Positions 37,193 through 44,930 of a stretch of 64,000 nucleotides of DNA are shown here, piece after piece. The position numbers were made by a program, and so were the translations under genes. The notes beneath the pieces were generated by a model, which had not been told where the DNA came from, ran no database searches, and saw only the letters and a list, made by a program, of their open reading frames with translations. The stretch lies in assembly GCA_947495075.1 (NCBI GenBank), contig CANLXH010000002.1, positions 744,001-808,000 on the forward strand. Reading direction: 5' to 3'. Each line of letters starts with the position of its first letter. The first letter of the stretch is position 1. This DNA is from an uncultured Croceitalea sp. (GTDB lineage Bacteria > Bacteroidota > Bacteroidia > Flavobacteriales > Flavobacteriaceae).

Positions 37193-37197
37193 TTCTT

Positions 37198-37228
37198 CAA
37201 ATGTATTGTAGTAATAAGGGTATACAAA
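37198..37228 (-). promoter_or_regulatory. Promoter of small RNA copy 2
   Basis: Minus strand TTTG (37228-37225), 19-bp spacer, TACATTTG (37205-37198), a full consensus match. The start is expected about 5-7 nt downstream, at the conserved CCATAGC. Confidence 0.75.
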
Positions 37229-37338
37229 AGGTTTTAGATGAGCCCCCTTTTATTAGGTTGAAATGCTTAATCAATTTAATTATACTATAAAGTCTAAAGA
37301 AGAGGGTTACAGATTTTGAAGAAGAATATGAATTAAAT

Positions 37339-37408
37339 AAAGAAGGCGGAGATATCTCCGCCTTCTTTCCCCAAATCTTACCATGAACTTAACCTACTTA
37401 TGCTATGG
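37339..37408 (-). ncRNA. Tandem small RNA gene, copy 3
   Basis: A 70-nt minus-strand unit identical in its ~37-nt body to copy 2, with hairpin 37339-37368 differing by the compensatory pair noted for copy 2. The flanking spacer on its promoter side is also nearly identical to copy 2, so the two arose by duplication of a ~216-bp block. Confidence 0.82.
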
Positions 37409-37413
37409 TTCTT

Positions 37414-37444
37414 CAAATGTATTGTAGTAATAGGGGCGTACAAA
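37414..37444 (-). promoter_or_regulatory. Promoter of small RNA copy 3
   Basis: Minus strand TTTG (37444-37441), 19-bp spacer, TACATTTG (37421-37414), a full consensus match, identical to copy 2. Confidence 0.75.
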
Positions 37445-37554
37445 AGGTTTTAGATGAGATTCCTTTTATTAAGTTGAAATACTAGTTCTAATTTAATGGC
37501 TTATAAAAGTTGAAGAAAAGGAGTACAAAATGTAAAGTATAAATAAAATCTAAT

Positions 37555-37625
37555 AAAAAAGGCGGAGAAGTCTCCACCTTTTTTGCCCCAAATCTTACCA
37601 TGAACTTAACCTACTTATGCTATGG
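37555..37625 (-). ncRNA. Tandem small RNA gene, copy 4
   Basis: Minus-strand unit with the same conserved body, and a hairpin at 37555-37584 that has an A/T-rich base and one G-U pair in the minus-strand reading (C-A on plus). The promoter is weaker: TAAATTAG at 37639-37632 and only a distant TTTG at 23-bp spacing. It may be the least expressed copy, or may be reached by read-through from purF, for which this hairpin could also serve as terminator. Confidence 0.7.
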
Positions 37626-37727
37626 TAAGTACTAATTTACCTTTTGCATCCTCCAAAAGAATCAAAATGACGTTGAATTGTTGTTTTCATCGATGAATTA
37701 CACAAACTATAGGATAAAACGCTACTA

Positions 37728-39626
37728 CTAATAAGCTCGTTCATTTTTACCTTCAAAGAAGTTAATAAAAGCACGGTTAACAACCCTGTTTCCTCCAGGA
37801 GTGGGGTAATCACCAGTAAAATACCAATCTCCAAGATTTTTTGGACAAGCTTTATGAAGGTTTTCTATGGTTTGATAAATAATTTGAACTTCAGCATTAA
37901 TAGTAGATGAGCTTAGTAATTCCCCTATCTTTTGCGATATCTCTTGAGCGGTAAAGGGCTTGTAAAATTCTTTGACGTAATTAACAACATCTTTGTCTTT
38001 AGAATCTACTTGTGTTAAACACTTTTTATAGATGTCTTCGATTTGGTTTGTTGTTCCTTTTTCCTGGTGAAGTACTAGAGCTGCTTTAAAGGCAATAAAG
38101 TCTTCAAGTTTGGCCATATCTATACCATAACAATCTGGATAACGGATTTGAGGTGCAGATGAAACAACGACTATTTTCTTTGGAGATAAACGGTCTAACA
38201 TTCTAAGAATGCTCTTTTTAAGAGTAGTTCCCCTAACAATACTATCATCAATAATGACCAAATTATCTTCTTTCTTTACAGAACCATAAGAAATATCATA
38301 AACATGCTCTACAAGGTCATCTCTGCTACTATCTTGAGTTATAAATGTACGCAACTTAGCATCTTTAATAGCAACTTTTTCTATTCGGGGTCTAACTTCA
38401 AGAATTTTATGTAATTGGTCCTTTGTGATAGCAGCTCCTATAGTTAGAATTTGTTCTTCTTTTTTTCTATTTAAATAGTTTTGAGCTTCTTTTACCATTC
38501 CAAAGAAAGAAGTTTCTGCTGTATTAGGAATGTATGAAAAGACAGTTTTCTGTATATCACTATCAATAGCTTTTAAAATTTGGGGAAAAACCAATTTCCC
38601 CAACTCTTTTCGTTCTTGGTAAATTTCTTTATCACTACCTCTAGAAAAATAAATACGTTCAAAAGAACAGGCTTTCCGTTCAGTAGGAGCTAAGATTTCT
38701 TCAAAAGAAACAGCACCACTCTTTTTAACGATAATTGCATGACCAGGGTCAAGCTCTTTTACATCTTCATATTTTACGTTAAAAACTGTCTGTATCGCAG
38801 GTCTTTCTGATGCAACTACAACAACTTCATCGTCCTTATAATAGTAACTTGGTCTTATTCCTGCTGGGTCTCGTAACATAAAGGCATCTCCATGGCCAAC
38901 CAAACCGCCCATGGCATAACCACCATCCCAGTTTTTAGCGGCTTTCCGTAAAACTTTTGCTAAGTTTAATCGATCCGCAATTAATGGCGTGGCCTCTCTT
39001 TTATTATAACCTTCTTTTTTTATTTGCTTGTATATCTTGGCAACAGCATCATCTAGAAAATGACCTATTTTTTCCATGACCGTAACGGTATCTGCCATTT
39101 CTTTTGGGTGCTGACCCAACTCTACCAAGTTGCCAAAAAGTTCATCAACATTGGTCATATTAAAATTACCTGCAACAATCAAATTACGGTGCATCCAGTT
39201 ATTTTGTCTTAAAAAAGGATGTACACTTTCAATACTATTTTTTCCAAAAGTCCCATAACGAACATGACCTAATAAAAGTTCACCTATGTATGGAATTTCT
39301 TTTTTCTGTCTTGAAACATCTTTGAATAACCCTTCATTTTCGGTAAGGGATTTATTTATTCTATCATTAATCTGCTTAAAAATATCTTGGATGGGCTGTT
39401 GTTCGGCAGACCTAACCCTACTCATATAGCGTTCCCCAGGATTCATATCAAGCTTAATACTAGCAAAACCAGCACCGTCTTGGCCACGATTGTGCTGCTT
39501 CTCCATCATCAGGTACATTTTGTTTACACCGTAAAAGGCTGTACCGTATTTTTCTTTATAGTATTCGAGAGGTTTTAACAATCGAATTAATGAAATCCCA
39601 CATTCGTGCTTAATAGCATCACTCAT
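37728..39626 (-). CDS. purF: Amidophosphoribosyltransferase, long form
   Basis: First committed step of purine synthesis: PRPP plus glutamine to phosphoribosylamine. An N-terminal glutaminase domain has the nucleophile cysteine in IKHECGISL, preceded by eight residues that would be removed. Its ring of motifs HNRGQDGAGFAS, GHVRYGTFG and NWDGGYAMGG is intact. The PRPP loop of the transferase domain is NLVIIDDSIVRGTT. At 632 residues it is about 120 longer than E. coli PurF, with inserts around residues 80-110 and at the C-terminus. It lies after the terminator of the PfkB gene. Confidence 0.92.
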   Translation of the reverse strand: MSDAIKHECGISLIRLLKPLEYYKEKYGTAFYGVNKMYLMMEKQHNRGQDGAGFASIKLDMNPGERYMSRVRSAEQQPIQDIFKQINDRINKSLTENEGLFKDVSRQKKEIPYIGELLLGHVRYGTFGKNSIESVHPFLRQNNWMHRNLIVAGNFNMTNVDELFGNLVELGQHPKEMADTVTVMEKIGHFLDDAVAKIYKQIKKEGYNKREATPLIADRLNLAKVLRKAAKNWDGGYAMGGLVGHGDAFMLRDPAGIRPSYYYKDDEVVVVASERPAIQTVFNVKYEDVKELDPGHAIIVKKSGAVSFEEILAPTERKACSFERIYFSRGSDKEIYQERKELGKLVFPQILKAIDSDIQKTVFSYIPNTAETSFFGMVKEAQNYLNRKKEEQILTIGAAITKDQLHKILEVRPRIEKVAIKDAKLRTFITQDSSRDDLVEHVYDISYGSVKKEDNLVIIDDSIVRGTTLKKSILRMLDRLSPKKIVVVSSAPQIRYPDCYGIDMAKLEDFIAFKAALVLHQEKGTTNQIEDIYKKCLTQVDSKDKDVVNYVKEFYKPFTAQEISQKIGELLSSSTINAEVQIIYQTIENLHKACPKNLGDWYFTGDYPTPGGNRVVNRAFINFFEGKNERAY

Positions 39627-39639
39627 GCTTTCTATAAAA

Positions 39640-39667
39640 TAAAAACGCCCCGAATTATCAGGGCGTT
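39640..39667 (-). terminator. Terminator between the PfkB gene and purF
   Basis: Stem AACGCCC/GGGCGTT (39644-39650 and 39661-39667) with a ten-base loop, followed on the minus strand by TTTATTTT. It lies directly past the PfkB stop; purF begins 14 bp downstream, so purF may depend on read-through or on a promoter inside the PfkB gene. Confidence 0.75.
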
Positions 39668-39670
39668 GAG

Positions 39671-40597
39671 TTATTGTAATTCAATATTAAATTGTGTCAA
39701 TGCTTTAAATTGATGCAATCTATTATCAACTTCCTGTTTATCTAAAGCCTGCATACGATCTGTGCCAAACTTCTCTACACTAAAAGAGGCTAGATTGGAA
39801 CCATGTATTACTGCATTTTTCATATTCTCGAACGAAATATTTTCTGTTGCTGCCAAATATCCAGCAAAACCACCTGCAAAAGTATCGCCTGCCCCAGTAG
39901 GGTCAAATACTTCTTCTAAAGGTAAAGCAGGAGCAAAAAAGATATGCTGGTAATGAAATAATAAAGCCCCGTGTTCCCCTTTTTTAATAACTACATATTT
40001 TGGTCCCATTGTATGTATTTTCTCTGCAGCTTTAACCAAGGAATATTCTCCTGTTAATTGCCTAGCTTCCTCATCATTTATGGTAATAACATCTATTTCT
40101 TTAATGACTTCTAATAACTCCGTTAACGTATTATCCATCCAAAAATTCATGGTATCCAAAATGATAAGTTTTGGTCGCTTTTTCATCTGATTAATTACGC
40201 TGAGTTGCACACTAGGATGTAAATTCCCTAACATTACTACACCAGCGTCTTTGTAATTCTCTGGAACAATAGGATTAAAATCAGCTAAAGTATTTAGTTC
40301 TGTAACGAGTGTATCACGGGTATTCATATCGTTATGATATTTGCCACTCCAAAAGAAGGTCTTTCCACCTTTTACGATTTCTACACCAGAAATATCAATA
40401 TTTCTATCCGTAAGCAAGTCAAAGTACTCCTGAGGAAAATCCTCACCAACTATAGATACAATTGATGAATCAACATCAAATTTTGAAGCTGCAAGACCAA
40501 TAAATGTAGCAGCCCCCCCCAGAATTTTATCTGTTTTTCCAAAAGGTGATTCAATGGCGTCGAAGGCTAGGGAACCTACAATCAAAAGTTTGCCCAT
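39671..40597 (-). CDS. PfkB-family sugar/nucleoside kinase
   Basis: A 308-residue ribokinase-fold kinase. N-terminal LIVGSLAFDAIESPFGKTD and the GGAATFIGLAASK sugar-binding motif are present. The C-terminal signature DPTGAGDTFAGGFAGYLA carries the catalytic aspartate and anion hole. The substrate is not readable; adenosine kinase-like or ribokinase-like activity is possible. A TATATTTG -7 box at 40616-40623 precedes it. It is downstream of rnhA and purN on the same strand. Confidence 0.88.
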   Translation of the reverse strand: MGKLLIVGSLAFDAIESPFGKTDKILGGAATFIGLAASKFDVDSSIVSIVGEDFPQEYFDLLTDRNIDISGVEIVKGGKTFFWSGKYHNDMNTRDTLVTELNTLADFNPIVPENYKDAGVVMLGNLHPSVQLSVINQMKKRPKLIILDTMNFWMDNTLTELLEVIKEIDVITINDEEARQLTGEYSLVKAAEKIHTMGPKYVVIKKGEHGALLFHYQHIFFAPALPLEEVFDPTGAGDTFAGGFAGYLAATENISFENMKNAVIHGSNLASFSVEKFGTDRMQALDKQEVDNRLHQFKALTQFNIELQ

Positions 40598-40639
40598 TCA
40601 ATTAGAATTTTGCTGCAAATATATGGCGATTTTCTAGAA

Positions 40640-41275
40640 CTATTTTCTTCCAAAATCTGCAGGGATTTCACCCCATGCTTTTGTTTCCCATTTTACTATT
40701 GGTGTATTGTAAGAATTTGTTTTTAACCATTTTTCGGCGCGTGCTACAAGTTCAAAGACAGTTTTGTTTTTAGCGTTAGGTTTTAACTTTGTTTTACACA
40801 TCTTTTTTCTAACCCAACCCATTGCAATGCGTGAGTCTGTATAGATAATGCGGTCACTTTTTTGTTCCTTTAAAAAAGCGAGCCCGTGTACTAAAGCTAA
40901 AAACTCTCCTATATTATTGGTTCCCTCTTTAAAAGGCCCTTGCTTGAACAGTTTCTTTTTGGTTTTGGTATCTACGCCTTGGTATTCCATTACTCCGGGA
41001 TTTCCACTTGAAGCCGCATCAACTGAAATAGAGTGCATATTGGGTTCCCCAATTTTTAATAATTCTTCTGGCGTAAGTGAAGGCTTTCCTTTTTTTGTTC
41101 CTTTATACTCGAGGTAATTTCCGTTAAAAGCTTTTTTTGCTTCGGCAAATGTTGAAAAAGATTTGTATTCTGCTCCTTTTATCCCTTTTATTTGTGCTTT
41201 ACAGTCGTCCCAAGACTCAAAAATACCTGGACGCTTACCTTTCCAAACCACATAAAATTTTTGTTTTTTAGCCAT
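40640..41275 (-). CDS. rnhA: Ribonuclease HI with N-terminal viroplasmin domain
   Basis: Cleaves RNA in RNA-DNA hybrids. The first 50 residues (KFYVVWKGKRPGIFESWDDC and a KSFSTFAEAKKAF helix) form the caulimovirus viroplasmin/RNase H N-terminal domain that binds hybrids. The catalytic domain has acidic residues in ISVDAASSGNPG, NNIGEFLALVHGL and IIYTDSRIAMGW. 211 residues in all. It overlaps the end of purN by 8 bp. Confidence 0.93.
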   Translation of the reverse strand: MAKKQKFYVVWKGKRPGIFESWDDCKAQIKGIKGAEYKSFSTFAEAKKAFNGNYLEYKGTKKGKPSLTPEELLKIGEPNMHSISVDAASSGNPGVMEYQGVDTKTKKKLFKQGPFKEGTNNIGEFLALVHGLAFLKEQKSDRIIYTDSRIAMGWVRKKMCKTKLKPNAKNKTVFELVARAEKWLKTNSYNTPIVKWETKAWGEIPADFGRK

Positions 41276-41840
41276 TAGGAAGGAGTAGTTTTTCTAATAC
41301 TTTAGGAAAATGCTCATACTCTAAAGCATGTACTTTTTCAGCTATTTGTTCTGGAGTATCATTAGGCAATAGATTGGTTTTAGCTTGATATATAATGGCT
41401 CCCTCATCGTAATTTTCATTTACAAAGTGAATGGTTATCCCCGTTTCGGTTTCTCCATTTTCTTTTACTGCCTCATGCACTTTACTACCATACATTCCTT
41501 TTCCTCCATACTTCGGAAGCAAAGCAGGGTGGATATTTACTATTTTATTAGGGAAAGAAGCTACAAGATTTTCAGGAATTTTCCATAAAAACCCGGCTAA
41601 AACAATTAAATCTGGTTCTTGAGAATTTAAAAAGTCTAAAATCACATTTGAATCTATGAAGGCAGATTTGTTAAAGTAAATTGCTGGAACTTTTAGCCTT
41701 TTGCAACGCTCAATAACAGGAGCGGTATTTTTATTAGTAAGCACTGCAGCTACTTCGATATAGGCGTTAGTACGAAAATGATTAATGATATTTTCCACAT
41801 TAGAACCAGAACCTGAAGCAAGTATTATAATTCGTTTCAT
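41268..41840 (-). CDS. purN: Phosphoribosylglycinamide formyltransferase
   Basis: Transfers a formyl group from 10-formyl-THF to GAR in purine synthesis. ATG 41840 (MKRIIILASGSGSNVENII) is preferred; ATG 41849 adds three residues. The signature HPALLPKYGGKGMYGSKVHE followed by ETETGITIHFVNENYDEGAII contains the catalytic Asn-His-Asp set. 190 residues, normal. It is the first gene of the purN-rnhA-pfkB group and divergent from acpP. Confidence 0.94.
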   Translation of the reverse strand: MKRIIILASGSGSNVENIINHFRTNAYIEVAAVLTNKNTAPVIERCKRLKVPAIYFNKSAFIDSNVILDFLNSQEPDLIVLAGFLWKIPENLVASFPNKIVNIHPALLPKYGGKGMYGSKVHEAVKENGETETGITIHFVNENYDEGAIIYQAKTNLLPNDTPEQIAEKVHALEYEHFPKVLEKLLLPNG

Positions 41841-41962
41841 ACTATTCATAGTCGGTTATAAAAACCGTTATAGATTACAGCTAAATTAAGTTTGTTACAC
41901 TTAAAAAAAGGTAATTTAAAGCACATTTTATCGACAAATGATGTATTTAATCCAAAGTTTTA

Positions 41963-41970
41963 TATTTTTG
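41963..41970 (+). promoter_or_regulatory. Probable -7 box of acpP
   Basis: TATTTTTG, a perfect TAnnTTTG, 32 bp before the acpP ATG. No TTTG at the expected distance, so only half of the promoter is recognisable. Confidence 0.5.
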
Positions 41971-42002
41971 CCCCGATTAAATTTTTTAAAACCAATATTA
42001 TT

Positions 42003-42236
42003 ATGTCAGACATTGCATCAAGAGTAAAAGCTATCATCGTTGATAAATTAGGAGTTGATGAAAATGAGGTGGTACCTGAAGCAAGTTTTACCAACGATTT
42101 AGGTGCAGATTCATTAGACACTGTGGAACTTATTATGGAATTCGAAAAAGAATTCGATATTCAAATTCCAGATGATCAAGCGGAAAACATTGCAACCGTA
42201 GGTCAAGCAACAAGCTATATAGAAGAAGCTAAGTAA
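42003..42236 (+). CDS. acpP: Acyl carrier protein
   Basis: Carries growing acyl chains in fatty-acid synthesis. ATG 42003 gives the standard 77-residue acidic ACP; in-frame codons upstream run through the promoter. The phosphopantetheine serine is in [17 protein letters not shown]. It is followed by a strong terminator and then fabF, the usual order. Confidence 0.98.
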   Translation: MSDIASRVKAIIVDKLGVDENEVVPEASFTNDLGADSLDTVELIMEFEKEFDIQIPDDQAENIATVGQATSYIEEAK

Positions 42237-42263
42237 TTTTATGATATCTTACTAAAGATTGTA

Positions 42264-42303
42264 AATTATCCATGTGGTAATACCCACATGGATAATTTTT
42301 TTT
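42264..42303 (+). terminator. Terminator between acpP and fabF
   Basis: Near-perfect 14-bp stem AATTATCCATGTGG/CCACATGGATAATT (42264-42277 and 42284-42297) with a run of T residues at 42296-42303. It allows acpP to be made in excess over fabF. Confidence 0.9.
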
Positions 42304-42337
42304 AATTTAAGGCGGAATAGGTTAAAAAATTAGTTCT

Positions 42338-43588
42338 ATGGAATTAAAGCGAGTCGTCGTTACCGGATTAGGAGCATTAACGCCCATCGGAAACAATATT
42401 GAGACTTATTGGGACGGACTTATAAGAGGGAAAAGCGGTTCGGCCCCTATTACGTATTACGATACAGAAAAGTTCAAAACAAAATTTGCCTGCGAACTTA
42501 AAGATTTTGACCCATTAAACTTTTTTGATAGAAAAGAAGCTAGAAAGCTAGATCGCTTTGCCCAATATGCGCTTGTTTCTTCAGACGAAGCTATTGCCGA
42601 TTCAGGCTTAGATTTAGACAAAGTCGATAAGTTTAAGGTAGGAGTTGTTTGGGGCGCAGGAATAGGAGGGTTAGAAACTTTCCAAAACGAAGTAATAAAT
42701 TTTGCCGCTGGTGATGGAACACCACGTTTTAATCCTTTCTTTATACCAAAAATGATTGCTGATATTGCCCCGGGCAATATATCAATTAAACATGGTTTTA
42801 TGGGGCCAAACTATACTACAGTTTCGGCTTGTGCATCTTCTGCAAATGCCATGATAGACGCTTTAAATTATATTCGTTTAGGACATTGCAACGTTGTGGT
42901 TACCGGTGGTAGTGAAGCTGCTGTTACTATTGCGGGAATGGGTGGATTTAATGCCATGCATGCATTATCGACTAGAAATGATAGTCCAGAAACAGCTTCA
43001 AGACCTTTTGATGCTACTAGAGATGGTTTTGTCTTAGGAGAAGGAGCGGGAGCTTTAATTCTTGAAGAATACGAGCATGCAAAAGCTAGAGGAGCAAAAA
43101 TATATGCAGAGGTTTTAGGTGGTGGGCTTTCAAGTGATGCATACCATATGACGGCACCGCACCCAGAAGGAATAGGAGTTGTTAAAGTAATGGAGAATTG
43201 TCTTGAAAATGCTGGTTTAAAAGCAGAAGATGTGGACGCCATTAATACACATGGTACCTCTACACCGTTAGGAGATGTCGCTGAATTGAAAGCTATCTCT
43301 AAAGTATTTGGTTCTCATGCAACCAATATTAATATTAATTCTACCAAATCTATGACGGGACATTTACTTGGCGCTGCGGGAGCTATTGAAGCTATTGCTT
43401 CTATTCTTGCCATGAAGCATAATATAGTTCCTCCAACAATTAATCATACTACGGTAGATGAAAATATAGACCCCTCGTTAAACTTGACGCTGAATAAAGC
43501 ACAAAAAAGAGAAGTAAATGTTGCTATGAGCAATACATTTGGCTTTGGAGGACACAATGCTTGTGTTTTGTTCAAAAAAATTGGCTAA
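42338..43588 (+). CDS. fabF: Beta-ketoacyl-ACP synthase II
   Basis: Condenses malonyl-ACP with acyl-ACP in fatty-acid elongation. 416 residues. The nucleophile cysteine is in TVSACASSANAMIDAL and the two histidines are in INTHGTSTPLGD and STKSMTGHLLGAAGA, the full KAS II triad. The conserved GFGGHNAC end is present. It is followed 8 bp later by rnc, the common fabF-rnc arrangement. Confidence 0.97.
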   Translation: MELKRVVVTGLGALTPIGNNIETYWDGLIRGKSGSAPITYYDTEKFKTKFACELKDFDPLNFFDRKEARKLDRFAQYALVSSDEAIADSGLDLDKVDKFKVGVVWGAGIGGLETFQNEVINFAAGDGTPRFNPFFIPKMIADIAPGNISIKHGFMGPNYTTVSACASSANAMIDALNYIRLGHCNVVVTGGSEAAVTIAGMGGFNAMHALSTRNDSPETASRPFDATRDGFVLGEGAGALILEEYEHAKARGAKIYAEVLGGGLSSDAYHMTAPHPEGIGVVKVMENCLENAGLKAEDVDAINTHGTSTPLGDVAELKAISKVFGSHATNININSTKSMTGHLLGAAGAIEAIASILAMKHNIVPPTINHTTVDENIDPSLNLTLNKAQKREVNVAMSNTFGFGGHNACVLFKKIG

Positions 43589-43596
43589 TATTACAT

Positions 43597-44334
43597 ATGA
43601 AATTTTATCCAAAAATATTTAATTCCCATCCAAGAACGGATGGGGGTTTTTTTTGGGGCATAAAAAAAATTTTAGGCTTTACACCTAAGAACATTCGCTT
43701 TTATAAAAAAGCATTTCTTCACCGATCAGTAAACAAGAGGGATAAGAAAGGCAATCCAATGAATTACGAGAGATTAGAATTCTTAGGAGATGCCATGCTG
43801 GGAACTATTATCTCTAAACACCTTTATAATGAAGTTCCTGAAGGGGACGAGGGATATTTGACTAAAATGCGTTCTAAAATTGTTAGCAGAAAACATTTAA
43901 ATGAGCTTGGAAAAGATTTAGAACTCTTAAAATTTGTGGAAAGTCGTATTCCAAAATCGCATTTTGGTGAAAATATCCATGGCAATGTTTTTGAAGCTTT
44001 GGTAGGTGCCATTTACTTGGACAAAGGATATAAATATTGTGAAAAATTTATCCAAAGCCAGGTAATTGAACCTTATGTGGATATTGAACAGCTAGAAGGT
44101 AAGGTAATAAGCTATAAAAGCCTTGTTATAGAGTGGTGTCAAAAACAAAAAAAGAATTTTGACTATGATGTATATGAAGATACGGGAAACGATGCTTTAA
44201 AGCATTTTGCAGTCAAACTTACTATTGGAGATAAAATAACTGCGAAAGCTAGGGCAACATCTAAAAAAAAGGCAGAAGAAAAGGCATCGAAACGGGCTTA
44301 TTTTGCCCTACAAGACAAAATAGACAACCCTTAA
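43597..44334 (+). CDS. rnc: Ribonuclease III
   Basis: Cleaves double-stranded RNA in rRNA maturation and mRNA decay. ATG 43597 (MKFYPKIFNS) fits the group's usual N-terminus. The catalytic signature ERLEFLGDAMLGTIIS and the metal-binding FEALVGAIYLDKG are intact. The dsRNA-binding domain (YKSLVIEWCQKQKKNFDY, AKARATSKKKAEEKASKRAYF) ends the protein. 245 residues. A terminator-like hairpin at 43625-43654 falls inside the first 20 codons. Confidence 0.95.
   Translation: MKFYPKIFNSHPRTDGGFFWGIKKILGFTPKNIRFYKKAFLHRSVNKRDKKGNPMNYERLEFLGDAMLGTIISKHLYNEVPEGDEGYLTKMRSKIVSRKHLNELGKDLELLKFVESRIPKSHFGENIHGNVFEALVGAIYLDKGYKYCEKFIQSQVIEPYVDIEQLEGKVISYKSLVIEWCQKQKKNFDYDVYEDTGNDALKHFAVKLTIGDKITAKARATSKKKAEEKASKRAYFALQDKIDNP
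43625..43654 (+). promoter_or_regulatory. Terminator-like hairpin inside the 5' end of rnc
   Basis: Stem CCCATCC/GGATGGG (43625-43631 and 43638-43644), a six-base loop, then GG and eight T residues (43647-43654). All of it lies in codons 10-19 of rnc. It has every mark of an intrinsic terminator yet sits within the reading frame, so it could attenuate rnc expression or mark the real end of the fabF transcript. Confidence 0.6.
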
Positions 44335-44448
44335 AATATTAAAAAAACGTAAACTCAAACGTTTTCGCTCTCTTTTAGAGTTGTAAAGACTGACCACAAC
44401 TAGGCTGGTTTATGTATTAGTTCTATATTTACAATTCGCTTAAATTTA

Positions 44449-44928
44449 ATGGTGACAACGCATAAGATATCGGCAGAGCTCTATGACGATTCTTTTAAAC
44501 TCATTGCTATGCATTGTGGTTTAGAAAGTTACGCAATAGCCTATCATTTAAATAACGCAATTAAACTTCGATTAAGTAGAAGGGAAGAAAAGAAAGAAGA
44601 TGATGAGGATAAAGATGAATGGTTAGAATCTTTTCCGATTTACGAATGGAAAGATGAATTAAATGATCATTATTGGACACTTATATCTAATAGTGTAAAG
44701 GAAGAAAAACAAAACGAATCTTTTGGAATTTTCTCAAATGAAATAGCAATAAATACATTACATCTGGTAAAAGAACGTAAAGAAGTAGATTATTTCTTAA
44801 AAATAGAAGCAGAAGACACCAGCTTATTAAACGAAGCAATAAAAAAAATTAATTTGATTCCAAAAGTAGTTACGGCCTATAGTATTGATGTGGATACTTT
44901 AAAATCAAAAAGAAACTTAATTTTCTAA
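44449..44928 (+). CDS. IPExxxVDY-family protein
   Basis: A 159-residue Bacteroidota-specific protein of unknown function, known from this same position between rnc and pyk. It has the diagnostic valine-aspartate-tyrosine motif in ERKEVDYFLKIE. The N-terminus (HKISAELYDDSFKLIAMHC) and C-terminus are helical; a charged stretch REEKKEDDEDKDEW lies in the middle. Its stop is 2 bp from the pyk start. Confidence 0.88.
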   Translation: MVTTHKISAELYDDSFKLIAMHCGLESYAIAYHLNNAIKLRLSRREEKKEDDEDKDEWLESFPIYEWKDELNDHYWTLISNSVKEEKQNESFGIFSNEIAINTLHLVKERKEVDYFLKIEAEDTSLLNEAIKKINLIPKVVTAYSIDVDTLKSKRNLIF

Positions 44929-44930
44929 AA

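Larger units (their letters stand above)
36928..37639 (-). repeat. Four-copy tandem array of a small-RNA unit
   Basis: Hairpins begin at 36928, 37123, 37339 and 37555. Copies 2 to 3 and 3 to 4 are exactly 216 bp apart; copy 1 to 2 is 195 bp. Each unit is (minus strand) promoter, ~37-nt conserved body, ~30-nt hairpin with T tract. The spacers between copies 2 and 3 are also similar, indicating recent duplication of the whole transcription unit. Confidence 0.85.

Noticed and set aside
36928-37639. CRISPR array
   Set aside because: Repeats are far apart (216 bp), spacers are similar to each other, hairpins end in T tracts, and no cas gene is near; the small-RNA explanation fits far better.
36928-37639. 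Short peptide frames starting with ATGGTAAGATTTGGG in each array copy (MVRFG...)
   Set aside because: The first five codons match but the remaining residues and the stop positions diverge between copies, while base pairing is preserved.
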